DNA of 64,000 nucleotides from assembly GCF_000687475.1 (NCBI RefSeq), contig NC_057316.1, positions 1,612,001-1,676,000 of the forward strand, read 5' to 3'. Shown here one piece after another: positions 23,290 through 34,980 of this stretch (position 1 is its first letter; every line of letters starts with the position of its first letter). The notes beneath the pieces are model-generated. The model was given only the letters and a program-made list of their open reading frames with translations, was not told where the DNA came from and ran no database searches. Both the position numbers and the translations under genes were made by a program. Source of the stretch: Ustilaginoidea virens (Eukaryota; Ascomycota; Sordariomycetes; Hypocreales; Clavicipitaceae).

Positions 23290-24700
23290 CCTCACAGAAT
23301 GCTATAGGCGCTAATAATGCCTAATATGCCTCTGCTTGTTAATAGGCTATACAATTAGAGTTAATTATAAATACTATAGAAGTACTTAATATAAGGTTCT
23401 AAAAGTAGCTATCTTAAAACTAAAAGAGTAAGCGCTAGATACACACTTAGGCCGAATAGACCGAGCATTAGATATAGGCATTTATCGAATAGATATAATA
23501 ATAACTATCGCTAGCCCCTATAACGACTTTTAACCGGTCTTTAACTAATTCTATCCTAATCCTAAAGGAAGTCCGACTAAAGCATAAGCTGATATTAGTT
23601 AAAGAACCCTTTAATAGTAGGAAGGCTATATTTACCATATAGAGGACCTTTATAGAGTATAAACTAGAGATCAATTGGGACTTTATTAGTAACAATAAGA
23701 CTTAATAGATATTTATCTACTAAAACCTCTCGGCTATAGTCTAATCTTAAATTATAGTATTCTTCGAGAATAATACAGCCTTCTATTACTAACAGGCCGC
23801 TTTTTTTAACTACCTATAGCGGCTCTTTAAGGATCTATACTAAGAAGAATATATAATTAGCAAGCTTAAGTATACCTTCTATTAGAAGCTATAAGAATCT
23901 TTCTCTACTTTCTTTATATACTTTAAGGAGAAATTAATATTAATAAAGGGGCTTAAGTAGCTTAAATCAATTAAACTAAAAATATTCCGATCTACCTTTA
24001 ACCCTTATATATTGGAAAAAATTATTAGCCTAAGGGTCTCCCGGAAGGATTACGATATAGCCGTTATATAGTACTATAAAATCGCTATCGACCTAGAAAT
24101 AAGCCTTACTATAAAACGATATATAGACCCCTTTTAGGATTATAATAATAACGCCTAAGATCTATAGGCAACCGGTCGGGATAAGGATAGTAATACGCCT
24201 ATAATAGGTATTTATAAGCTGGGCTTAAAAGGCAAGTAAAAGTTTCCTAATAAGAGGGCGCTATAGGTTTTAAAGAAAATCCTTAAGGAGTACTACTAGA
24301 AATCACTCTACACCTAATATAAGGATATTAGCTATAAAATACTAGAATATAAGCTAAGGCCGGCCTAGCCCCTATTAGAGATAATTATAGCTTCTATAGA
24401 CTTAAAGGCTATAGAAGCCTTACGAATCGCCGAACTTAAAGATAGTAATAATAGCGATTCTTAAGGAAAAGATTAGCCTTTAAGCTAAATCTCGCAAGAG
24501 AGCTTAAAAAACACATTTAGCCCCTAGCTAAATTATAATAAAAATACTATATAAAGAAGATTAATAATATTAAAGACTATATAAATAGATACCCCTTTTT
24601 AGTCTCGATATTATATAATAATTCTACCTTTATCGATACCCTAATTAATTTTAGTTATAACTACTATAGTGCGATAAGCAAAAGAACTATCTAAAGATTA
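23290..24700 (+). pseudogene. GypA-1 gag remnant
   Basis: Gypsy gag in the same arrangement as GypA-2 25480-26810. Motifs include DPFN-like EPFNSRKAIFTI, EYKLEINWDFIS (about 23615-23690) and SLRVSRKDYDIA (about 24025-24060). The C-terminal end runs through a -1 frameshift signal into pol. Frequent TAA/TAG. The ORF at 23468-23695 on minus is a shadow. Confidence 0.8.
24506..24512 (+). promoter_or_regulatory. A_AAA_AAC -1 ribosomal frameshift site
   Basis: In the gag frame (tta aaa aac) the heptamer AAAAAAC stands in the X_XXY_YYZ register. The pol frame, fixed by the protease block at 24596-25000, lies in the -1 phase. GypA-2 has the same site at 26721-26727 with the final C changed to T. Confidence 0.7.
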
Positions 24701-25184
24701 GGACTTTAGCCTATCTGCCTATTATCTTATAAGAAATTTAGGATTATAGTAAATATAAAGAGTCAATTAGAAGAGTAATAAGTTATTACCCCCTCAATTA
24801 CCTATACTATTTATATCGATATCGATATCGATAGATAGCTATTAGCTATAATACTATATATTGTCTTAGGCTTTACCTATGATATTATTCTAAGGTTGCT
24901 TTAGATAGAGTATTATAATATCGAATTATAGGCAAAGCAGTACTAACTAAAAATTAGAATTACTAATAGCCTCTTTATAAAGGAATTAACTATTTAATCC
25001 TCTAAGCCTGCCGTAATTAATATTCTTAGATCAATCTTTTACGGTATACTATAATGTATAGTATATACTTAGGATAATTCGACCTCCTTCTTCCTTATAA
25101 GCCTATAGGAGCTTATATATATCCTCCGTATTATACTCCCGCTATATTAAAATTTAGCTTCCCCTTTAGCCTAACTATAGACCC
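24513..25184 (+). pseudogene. GypA-1 pol remnant, part 1 (protease)
   Basis: PFLVSILYNNSTFIDTLINF is the aspartic protease entry (expected LIDSG; here LINF). ISKRT follows, then the region to 25184 matches GypA-2 26820-27400. The element is then cut by GypA-2 (duplication gaccc). Confidence 0.8.
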
Positions 25185-25439
25185 TGTCACGGACTCGGGC
25201 TATGCCCGTGTCATAGATTGACTGAGGCTCGGGCTGCGCCCGTGCCTAGTCCGGAACGGATGACATAAGGTAGACGCGCGGGCCTATAAGGGTAATATTA
25301 GGGCTCTAGCCCGCGCTATATACAGATATATATAGACTGCAGAAGGGACCCGATTTAGGCTCTTCTCCCTTCCTCCTTAGTTTTATTAATATATCCGATT
25401 AATGCCTATTCGCAGTCGCCCTAGGGCTAGTCCATCACA
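25185..25439 (+). repeat. GypA-2 5' LTR
   Basis: tgtcacgga...ccatcaca, 255 bp. Twin palindromic motifs ctcgggctatgcccg and ctcgggctgcgcccg in the first 50 bp. It is followed by attaataaaactctctc, the leader and primer-site region. Confidence 0.95.
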
Positions 25440-25479
25440 ATTAATAAAACTCTCTCAACCCTTATTGTTATACTATATA

Positions 25480-26810
25480 CAACCGCCGACAATAGATATA
25501 GGGCCCTCATAGAATACTATAGGCTCAGATAATGCCTAACGCGCCTCCGCTTATTAATAGGCCGCTTAATGGGAGTCAATTACTAATACTATAGAAGTCC
25601 TTAATACGAGGTTCTAAAAATAACTATCCTAAAGCCAGGAGAGTAAGCATTAGATATACACTTAGGCCGAACAGACTAAGTATTAGATACTAGCCCTTAT
25701 TGACTAGATGCAATAATAACTATCGCCAGCCTTTATAATAACCTTTAACCGGTCTTAGACTGACTCTATTTTAACCCTAGAGGAAACCCAACCTAGGCAT
25801 AAACCAATACCAATCAGAGAACCCTTTAACGGTAAAAAGGCTATATTTACCGTATAGAAGACCTTTATAGAGTATAAGTTAGAGATCGACTGGGACTTTA
25901 TTAGTAATAATAAAACCTAATAGATATTTATCTACTAGAACCTCTCGGCTATAATCTAATCTTAAGTCGCAGCATTCTTCGAGAATAGCGCGGCCCTTTA
26001 TTACCGCCCTATAGCTTTCTTTAACTACCTATAGCGACTCTTTAAGGACTTACATCAAGAGGAATATACAATTAGCGAGCTTAAGTATACCCTCTATTAG
26101 GCGCCGAAAGAACCCTTTTCTACTTTTTTTATACATTTTAAAGAGAAATTAGTATTAGTAGGGGGGCTTAGGTAGCTTAAATCGGTTAAGCTAGAAATAC
26201 TCCGATCCGCCTTTAACCCTTATATATCGGATAAGATTATTAGCCTAAGGGTCTCCCGTAAGGACTATAATACGGCTATTGCATGGTACCGTGAAATCGC
26301 TATCGACCTAGAGATAAGCCTTACCGCGAAACGCTATATAGACCCTTACTAGAATCACAATGATAATGCCTAAGATCTATAGACAACCGCTCGGGATAAA
26401 GATAGTGATATGCCTATAATAGGTATTAATAAGCTAGGTTTGAAGGGTAAGGAGAAGTTATCTACTAAAAGGGCAGTATAGGTTTTAAAAGAGGTCCTTA
26501 AGGAGCGCTATTAGAAATCACTTTATACCCGATATAGAGACGCTAGCTATAAAATACCGGAATATAAGCTAAGGCCGGCCTAGCCTCTACTAGAGACAAC
26601 TATAGCTTCTATAGACCTAAAGGCTATAGAAGCCTTATAAATCGCCGAGCTTAGAGATAGCGATAATAGCAATCCCTAGGGAAAAGACTAGCCCTTAAGC
26701 TAAATCTCGCGAGAAGGCTTAAAAAATACACCCAGCCCCTAGCCAGGTTACAATAGGAATACTATATAAGGGAGACTAATAATATCAAGGACTATATAGA
26801 TAAATACCCC
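25480..26810 (+). pseudogene. GypA-2 gag remnant
   Basis: Retrotransposon gag with the core ELKYTLYQAPKEPFSTFF, IHFKEKLVLVGGLR and FNPYISDKIISLRVSRKDYN (about 26075-26275), then YREIAIDLEISLTAKRYID. No clear zinc knuckle is seen. Gag and pol overlap, with pol in -1 phase from 26721. Confidence 0.85.
26721..26727 (+). promoter_or_regulatory. RIP-altered -1 frameshift heptamer (AAAAAAT)
   Basis: Same place as 24506-24512 of GypA-1. Here AAAAAAC followed by ACA became AAAAAAT followed by ACA, a single CpA-to-TpA change. Confidence 0.65.
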
Positions 26811-29800
26811 TTTTTAGTCCCGATATTATATAATAATTCTACCTTTATCGATATCCTAATTAATTCTAGTTGTGATTGCTATAGTGCGATAAGCGAAAGA
26901 ACTATCTAAAGGTTAGGACTCTAGCCTATCTGCCTACCGTCTTATAAGAAACTTAGGATTATAGTAGATATAAAGAATCGATTAGGAGAGCGGTAGACTA
27001 CCCCCTTAATTACCTATACTATCTATATCGATATCGATATCGATAGATAGCTATTAGCCGTAATACTATATATCATCCCAGGCCTTACCTGCAATATTAT
27101 CCTAAGGTTACTTTAGATAGAGTACTACAATATCGAACTTTAGGTAAAATAATACTAATTAAAAATTAGAGCTACTAGCAGCCTCTTTATAAGGGAATCA
27201 ACTACTTAATCCTTTAGGCCTACTACGATTAATATTCTTAGATCGGTCTTTTACAGTATACTATAATACGCAATATACACCTAAGATAACTCGACCTCCT
27301 TCTTTCTTATAAGCCTATAAGAGCTTATATATATCCTCTACATTATGCTCCCGCTATATTAGAATTCAGCTTCCCTTCCGGCCTAGCCGCAGACCCTACT
27401 ACTAAAGCTTTAGGACTTTACCGACCTTTTCAATAAGGCGAAAGCCTCCAGCCTCCTACTACACTAGGGCACGCTTAATCACTATATTAAGCTTAAACCG
27501 ACCCTAGATAGGGGGCCACCCGACCTCCTATAGGGACCGCTATATAATATGCTGCAGGACCAGCTACTTAAGGTTCAGAGATAAGTAATAGACCTTATAG
27601 ATAAAGGATAGATCTATATGAGCTCCTTATCGGCAGTAGTACTAGTCCTATTCGCGAAAAAGGCGAATAGTAGATAGCGTTTTTATGTAGATTATTAGGC
27701 CCTAAATAAGGTTATAGCATAAGACTAGTATCCCTTTCCTTTAATTAAAGAGACGCTATATTCCCTATCTCAGGCGAAGTAATTTATAAAGGTAGATATT
27801 TACGCTATATTCTATAAGATCTATATCGCTAAGGGCGATAAATACCTAACTATATTTTAGACCTGCTTCGGCCTTTTTAAGTGGTTAGTAACCCCTTTTA
27901 GCCTAACTAAGGCCCTTGTAATATTCTAGCGGTATATTAACAGGGCCTTAAGGGACTTATTAGGGGATTTCGCTACTGCCTACCTAAATAATATTTTAGT
28001 CTATACCGGCGGCTCACAAAAGGAATATATAGACCGCATTAAGATTATCTTTAGATGCCTATAAAATACCGATCTAAATCTAGATCTAAATAAATATAAC
28101 TTTACAGTAAAGGAGGTATACTACTTTAGCTATATCGTAATGGTAAGGAAGGAGATCCGCCTAAACCTTAAGAAGATTAAAGCGATCTAAAAATAGGAAG
28201 CCTTTACGAAATTATAGGGTATCTAAAGCTTCTTAGGTTTTGCAAATTTCTACTGCGATTTTATCCTAGACTTCTCCTATTTAGCTAAACCCCTAGTTCG
28301 ATTAATATAAAAAGGTATTCCCTTTTAATAGCTTAAAGAGGAGGAAAAGGCTTTTTAAGCGCTTAAATAGTATTTTATTTTACACCCGGTTTTCGCCTAA
28401 TAGGACCCTAAAAGGGAAATAATCCTTAAGGCAGATAGCTCTAGTATAGCTTTTAGTAGCTATTTCTCCTAAATCAGGGAAGATAAAGTATTCTACCTAG
28501 TCGTATACTATTTAGTATAGCTTACGAAGGCTGAATGGAACTATATTATCTATAATAAGGAGCTACTTACTATTATCGTATGCCTTAAAGCGTGGTTAGC
28601 TAAGCTCTATTCTATTACTGCCCTATTTATGATCCTTATAGACTATAAGAACCTTAAGTATTTTACCCAACTAAAGGAGATATTAGAATATTAGGCATAA
28701 TAGGCTAAGATGTTAGCCCTTTTTAACTTCTACCTTTAGTACCGGCCCGGCTTATAGGCCTAATACCTTAATACCCTCTCGCGATAGGAGCAAAAGGCAG
28801 ACGGTATAATACTAAGGTTTAGCTAAATCTTTTAATTACTATCTATTTCTACTATAAAGGCAGACCCGATAGAGGTTTAGCCGGACCTAATAGGAGATCG
28901 GCCGACTATAGCCTTAGGTATAATAGAGGATAAGCTAATAATAGCTTTATCGACTGGAATCTCCCTACCTAGCGGCTCTTAGGTCTTTACTAATATATAC
29001 CTATAGGCGCTTTAGGACTAAGCTATAGCTAAAGACAAACTATATTAGGCCTAGTAGAAAGCCATAGCAAATAGAGAATAATAATTCCCTATAGAGGCAA
29101 AAACTAGAGAGTAGATCGCAGATTATACCTTAAATGCCTATAGAGCGCTATTCTACTAGGGCCAGATTTAGCTCCCTTCGTTTAAGCCGCTAATAACTAT
29201 AGTAATCTAATAATGCTATAACTGCCCTACTGTAGGGCACCTAGGGAAGAATACGACCTTCTAACTCTTACGATAGGACTACTATTTTAATAGTATATTA
29301 TTTAAGGTGGCTTAGTTTATTCGGAATTATTAATACTATAGGGCGCATAAGAGCCGCTAATTGCGATAGGGCCTACTTTAGCCTTTACCAATCCTAAATC
29401 GTTTTTAGTCTTAAATCTCTATTAACTTTATAATTGACCTCTTAGCCCGGGATGCTTCTAACCCATATTACCTAATAGTTATTACCGACCGCCTATTTAA
29501 GTATATCTAGCTTAAAGCGATATACTCAATACGAGTAGAGGATTATATAGAACGGTTTCTCGATTACTAGTAGCGGCACTATAGATTTCCTATCTAGATT
29601 ATTAGCGATAGAGGCTTAGACTAAGTAGGCTAATTCTAGACTATAATATATAAGGCTATCGAGACCGAATAACTCCTCTCGACTATATACTACCTATAGA
29701 CCGATAGTAGTATAGAATATATAAACTAGGAGGTCTAGGCTATTTTACGCATTAAAATAGTATTCGACTAATACGATTAGCCTTAATATCTCGCGATTTA

Positions 29801-30560
29801 TTAATATGCTCTAAATAACCGTACTTCTTTAGTCACTAGATATAGTCTTAACCGTCTTTTAAATAGCTTCGACTCTCTTATTATAGCACCTCCCCCTAAT
29901 ATTATATTAAGTTTAACGACCCCTAAGGGGTAAGCGGTATGCTTTTTAGCTATAATACGGGAGGGGGGCAAACTCGCTTAGGCCGCTATTGCTTTTGCCC
30001 AGTAGTAGTAATAGGACATAATAAACTACTCCTAACGCCTAGCGGAATGCTACTAAATCGGGGACTAAGTCTAGCTAAGCCTATAGAATATTAAGACTAA
30101 TTGGCCTTATAAGAAGCTCGACTAGGTATCTGCTAAATATATTATTATAGCCGTCCTATTCCTACTTAATATCCAACTCGATATTCCCGATAGTATCTAC
30201 CCGGTTTTTTATATTAATCTTATAGAATATACTGCTTCCGACCTGCTGCCGAGCTAAATACTCATAAATACTAGGCCCGGTCCCCTATTAGTCCTACTAG
30301 AGGACTCTAATACCCTATATAAGGAATTCGAGGTCGAGGAGATACTAGCTGCTAAAAACGCTCGGGGTTATAGTGGTAAACGTAATATACTAGTAAAATA
30401 GAAGGGGTACGATTTGCCGACTTAAAAACCGCTAGAGAACTTTAAAGATACCATAGCGCAGGCAGCATTTAAGGTTAAATAGGGGGATATTCGGATATAT
30501 AATAGACCCGGTCGAACCCTATAGCAACCCTAATATAGAATAAATGAAATTTTTCCCGGC
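26722..30560 (+). pseudogene. GypA-2 pol remnant with C-terminal chromodomain
   Basis: One phase runs from the shift site to the polypurine tract. Protease: FLVPILYNNSTFIDILINSS (D and G of LIDSG altered). RT: FYVDY, DIYAIFYKIYIAKGDKYL, FGLFKWLVTPFSLTKA, catalytic box YLNN at 27981-27992 (expected YLDD). RNase H: KADSSSIAFSSYFS (about 28430), YNKELLTIIVCLKAW (about 28553). Integrase: HLGKNTTFQLLR-type zinc site (about 29245), IISDRGLD (about 29600). Chromodomain 30323-30480: EFEVEEILAAKNARGYSGKR, LVKxKGYDLPTxKPLENF with the two Trp codons as TAG/TAA. Chromodomains of this class bind methylated histone H3 and direct integration to heterochromatin. More than 70 stops. Confidence 0.93.
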
Positions 30561-30571
30561 GAAGGGGGGTA
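30561..30571 (+). other. GypA-2 polypurine tract
   Basis: gaaggggggta directly before the 3' LTR. The same tract is found on minus in GypA-3 and, longer, in both GypB copies. Confidence 0.8.
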
Positions 30572-30826
30572 TATTATGGACTCGGGCTATACCCGTATTA
30601 TAGATTAACTGAGGCTCGGGCTGCGCCTATACTTAATCCGGAACGGATAATATAAGGTAGACGCGCGGGCCTATAAGGGCAACGTTAGGGCTCTAGCCCG
30701 TGCCACATACGGATGTATATAGACTATAGAAGGGACCCGATTCGGGCTCTTCTCCCTTCCTCCTTAGTTTTATTAATACATCCGATTGACGCCTATTCGC
30801 AGTCGCCCTAGGGCCAGTCCGTCACA
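30572..30826 (+). repeat. GypA-2 3' LTR
   Basis: 255 bp, tattatgga...ccgtcaca. It is followed by target duplication gaccc and the resumed GypA-1 pol. Confidence 0.95.
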
Positions 30827-31354
30827 GACCCTACTATTAAAGCTTTAGGATTTTACTAACCTCTTTAATAAGGCGAAGGCTTTTAGCCTCCTACTATACT
30901 AAGGCATACTTAATTATTATATTAAGCTTAAACTAACCCTAGATAGGGGGCCACCTAATCTCCTATAGGGACCACTATATAATATACTATAGGACTAGTT
31001 ACTTAAGGTTTAGAGATAAATAACTAACCTTATAGATAAAGGATAGATCTATATAAGCTTTTTATCAGCGGCAGTATTAGTCCTACTTACGAAAAAGGCG
31101 AATAGTAGATAGTAATTCTATATAGATTACCGGGCCCTAAATAAGGTTATAGTATAGGACCGGTATCCCCTTCCCTTAATTAAAGAGATACTATACTTCT
31201 TATCCTAAGCGAAGTGGTTTATAAAGGTAGATATCTATATTATATTCTATAAGATCTATATCGCTAAGGGCGATATATACCTAATTGCATTTTAGACCTG
31301 CTTCGGTCTTTTCGAGTAATTAATAACCCCTTTTAGCCTAACTAGGGCCCTTAC
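30827..31354 (+). pseudogene. GypA-1 pol remnant, part 2 (RT N-terminal half)
   Basis: Matches GypA-2 27393-27915: LKLxDFTNLF, the KANSR block, YPLPLIKETLY, VDIYIIFYKIYIAKGDIYL, FGLFE, TPFSLTRALT. Cut at 31354 by CopA-3 just upstream of the catalytic box, which is found at 46399. Confidence 0.9.
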
Positions 31355-31697
31355 TGTTAGTGTCACATCAAGGGGTACCCAGTTGTACGTAGGGTTACGC
31401 GCGTGGTATTAAGTACCGTGAGGTTACCGGTTAAAGGTATGATTACTTCTTTAATTATGACTGACTAACTAAAAGGAAAGAAAGGAAGCAAAAGAGTAAT
31501 TATACGATATGGCCTTTTTGTGCGTATTATAGTTACATGCTTCGGCGCGGTCGGGCCGGACTGCCCGCGTGCCCTACCGGGCTCAGGGGCATAAGGGCAA
31601 AAGTGGCCATATCGTGCGTAACGGGTATACGCGGCACATTCGTCGCAATATGCCCAATTGGTGCCCAATTAGGCACCTTGCGACAGCGATTCCGATA
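31355..31697 (-). repeat. CopA-3 3' LTR
   Basis: 343 bp, tgttagtgtca...ttccgata. It carries gtgcccaattggtgccc at about 31650-31666, a partial duplication absent from CopA-1/2. Confidence 0.95.
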
Positions 31698-31990
31698 CTA
31701 GCAGTTTCTCTTTTTATAGAAGCAAACATCGGAATCGCTAGGATATAAGGCGCACACATAGAAAGAAAAGTGCGGCGCGGTCTCGGTAGGTTATGCCGCC
31801 AATAATGCTATCGCGCCGCGCGGCCGGCATCATACCGTACAGCCAGTATGTTAAATATCGCAGCCAAAACAAAGGGGCAAAAAGGGGCGGCAGTAAATAT
31901 AGGAAAAACGGCCGCATTAAACACAATATTGAACATAGGAAAATCCACACACTTGCTACCCATCATATCACTAATACCTTCCAAACGCAG
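31685..31990 (-). other. CopA-3 3' untranslated region with terminal hairpin
   Basis: Hairpin arms agcgattccgat and atcggaatcgct at 31685-31739 overlap the LTR boundary. The GC-rich foldable block is at about 31770-31850. ORFs 31738-31950 (minus) and 31793-32158 (plus) recur in all copies and are not genes. Confidence 0.7.
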
Positions 31991-33458
31991 TTAGATATTG
32001 ACCGGCCTTTTTACCTACCCTTCTATATGTATAATAGCCTGATTTCGGTCGATAAAGGTCTCAAGGGCTTTATTAGGCATTCCCTTAGTTATTGCATCAG
32101 CGAGATTATTATTCCTATTGATCTAATAGATCTTATAAATCTCCTGGCGCTTATATAACTGTCGTAGGGCTATAATATCTATCATAAGCCTCTTTTCCTT
32201 AGTAGTACCCAGCTTAATAAGGCATTCGTATAGCGAAAATGAATCTATATATATAACCGTAGGGATCTTCGGCAATCCCAGCCTGCTAGTAATTATATTA
32301 AGGGTCGTGCCTATCGCGTATGCGATATCGACCCTTTGCACTATACTATATAGCTCCGAAGCGAGTACGCTATATATTACCCGCTTACTCTTTATAAAGC
32401 TATAAGTAATAATATTACCGGTTAGCTGGAAGGCATTATTTATAGTATCTACCTTATTCCCTAGCATAATCATATAACTAATCTAGGAGCTTAAATCTTT
32501 ATTATTGGCAAAGGATCCGTCAATAAATACAAAGATCTTAGCTATATTAAGGGCCAAATTGATGTACCGTAAGCCGTAATCCTAGTTATTAAGCTGCTAT
32601 TAAAGGCGCTTATTTAACCTCGCGATATCCTTAGGGTCAGGCTGTTAATATTATACTGCGATAGATAGATCGAAAGACGCTTTAGGCTGGCAGACTATAG
32701 CTACGTAAGTACTGCGAGCGCGTTATTCGATATAATTACGTTAGACTGTAAGTGCATTCTTATCGATAGTCGCGATCTTCTTACTTTGACCTTTCTAGCG
32801 TAATATTATACCATCAGCATTAGCCGTTAGTATATACCTGTTGAATATTAGGGGCATAATTAGTAATAGCTTCGTCTTAAGTTTAGTATTAAAGCCTGCT
32901 TTAGTAAGCTCTAATTCCTCCTATTAGAAGAAGGCATCGTTATTAAGTCCGAGGGTATTATTAGTCTGTATACCCATAATACCGAAGCATATAGTAGTAT
33001 CGCGGTTAGGAACGTTAGTACGGTCAGTATTACTAGTGCGGTTAGTATCGTTATTACCGGCAGATATCAGCAAATAGGGGTTATAGGTTGATGTAGTTAT
33101 GCCTAACTTCTCGCGATAGTGCCGGAAGTATATTGCCTACTAGTGGGTGCCTGCCTCAGCTATTCCGTATAGTGGCTTCACTACTTCTATAATAGTATTA
33201 TTAGGATATTAGTGAGCTATCTGCTTAGGTAATTTGGCGATAATCGACCGATTAAGGGTAGTTAATAACTGCATATAGGCCTACGTAATATCTTATATCT
33301 AAAGGAATAGGCCGTAAGAGCGTTATAGTAATAGGGCTAATGATATAAATAGCTATTAATTAGCCTATTGGATTATAGGGGACTGAGTCAATATTAATTG
33401 CTTTTTATTATCACTATAACCTTATATAACGAGTCGTGATTTCTTATATAGCATATCC
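31991..33458 (-). pseudogene. CopA-3 pol remnant (RT C-terminal half and RNase H)
   Basis: RNase H open block 32473-32123: NKVDTINNAFQLTGNIITYS, SFIKSKRVIYSVLASELYSI, DSFSLYECLIKLGTTKEKR. RT: catalytic pair as NN (32957-32962), variable repeat of 24 codons (32990-33061), LLIS and GMTT-like blocks upstream. Interrupted at 33458 by GypB-1 (duplication tatcc 33454-33458/41033-41037). Confidence 0.9.
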
Positions 33459-33712
33459 TATCACGGGCTCGGGCTACGCCCGCGCCACAATATAGCTAGG
33501 ACTCGGGCTGCGCCCGCATCTAATCTAAGAAGGGCAATAGACGGAGTCATAGGACTATACTAGGACTCCGATACGTATCATAATCGGGATATAAATAGAC
33601 TAGATAGAAGGTTCCTACTTAGATCCTTTTCCTTCCTCTTTAGTCTATTTAATATATATCACTAATGCCTATTCGCAGCCGCCCTAGGGCCAGTCCGTTA
33701 TATTTAAATAGA
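33459..33712 (+). repeat. GypB-1 5' LTR
   Basis: tatcacggg...ccgttata. Twin palindromic motifs gctcgggctacgcccgc and actcgggctgcgcccgc in the first 60 bp. The last 35 bp (cctattcgcagccgccctag) are nearly identical to GypA. Confidence 0.95.
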
Positions 33713-33756
33713 CTCTCTCAGCCTTACTATTATAACTCCGTATTATAGAACTAATA

Positions 33757-34980
33757 ATGCAAGCATTATACGATATCGAAATGAATACGCCTAATAAGAT
33801 AGGGGCAGACGGCACGGGGCAGTAACGCCCCCGACGTAATATACACACCCAAATACAGCAACTTTCCAAGGGAATGCAATAGATTTAATCGCAAATAAAC
33901 TCTTTATAGGCCTATCTCGTAAAGCAGGCGAGTAAACCCTAACCAGAATACCAACCGGTCTTAGTAATATAATAGGGCAGACCTATCCCCCCTACTACTC
34001 TAGATGCAGCTTATACCCAACCTAAGCGTAAGCCGATCCTAATAGGGGACCCTTTTAATAGCAAAAAGATAATATTTACAGCCTAGCGAACCTTTATGTA
34101 ATATAAACTTAAGGTCGATAAGGACTTTATTAGGGACGAAAAGATATAGTGGATATTTATCTTTTAGAACCTATCTTCTATAGTCTAATTATAAGTCGCA
34201 GCCTTTTTCGAGAATAGTAAGGCCTATAATTATAATATAATAAAATTCTTTAAATACCTCTAATATCTCTTTAAGGATCTACATCGATAGGATTATATAA
34301 TTACTAAATTTAAGCACTCCTTATACTAAGGCCCTAAAGAACCTTTTGCTACCTTCTTTATTTAGTTTAAAGAAAAGCTAGCGCTTATAAGAGGAATTAG
34401 CTAGCCTAAAGAAGTAAAATTCGAATACCTCTATTCTGCATTAAATGCTAGGATAGCCAATAAGATCATTAGACTCGGGGTCTCCTATAATAACTACTAC
34501 CTAATAGTTAACCGCTATCGTTAGATCGCTATTAACCTTAAGATTAGTATAACGACTAAATACTACCTTAATCCTCCTCGCGACCGATAAAATAATAACT
34601 AGGATATAAAAGGTAATATATAGATAATAGGTATTAACTAGCTTGCTTTAAAGAGTAAGTAATATATAGCTAAATAGGTCTTATAAGAGGTCCTTAATAA
34701 GCGACGGGAGAAGGATCTATACCTTTATTATAGTGCTTCCACCTACTATATATAGAAATACCGTTTATAAAAGGCCTGCAGATTAGGAATAATTAAAGTA
34801 GCTATAGTAGACTCTTAGGCTGCTAACGATAATAATAGCGATAATATTTAGGGAAAAGAATAGCCCTTAAGCCTAATCTCGCGAGAGGGCTTAAAGTATA
34901 CGCTAAAAACCTTAATCGATTATAAAAAGGACCCTATATAAGGGAGATAAAAGAGATTATAAAATATATAAATAGGCACC
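33757..34980 (+). pseudogene. GypB-1 gag remnant
   Basis: Start chosen at the ATG at 33757 because GypB-2 has the homologous start at 54589 (MQALYDIEM here, MQAI-stop-DIEI there) and both continue with PRRNIxT and a Gln-rich helical stretch. Then PILIGDPFNSKKIIFTA, KVDKDFIRDEK, FKEKLALIRGISxPKEV and ISREGLKYTLK. Gag phase is +1 relative to pol, so pol needs a -1 shift as in GypA; the A_AAA_AAC site is not conserved (ttaaagtat here). ORF 33684-33869 on minus is a shadow. Confidence 0.85.

Larger units (their letters stand above)
25185..30826 (+). mobile_element. GypA-2, complete Gypsy chromovirus
   Basis: 5.64 kb, uninterrupted. LTRs 25185-25439 and 30572-30826 (255 bp each). Target duplication gaccc at 25180-25184 and 30827-30831. 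It is inserted into its own relative GypA-1 in the same orientation, giving three similar LTRs in a row (22971, 25185, 30572). Order: gag, -1 shift, protease, RT, RNase H, integrase, chromodomain, polypurine tract. Confidence 0.96.
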
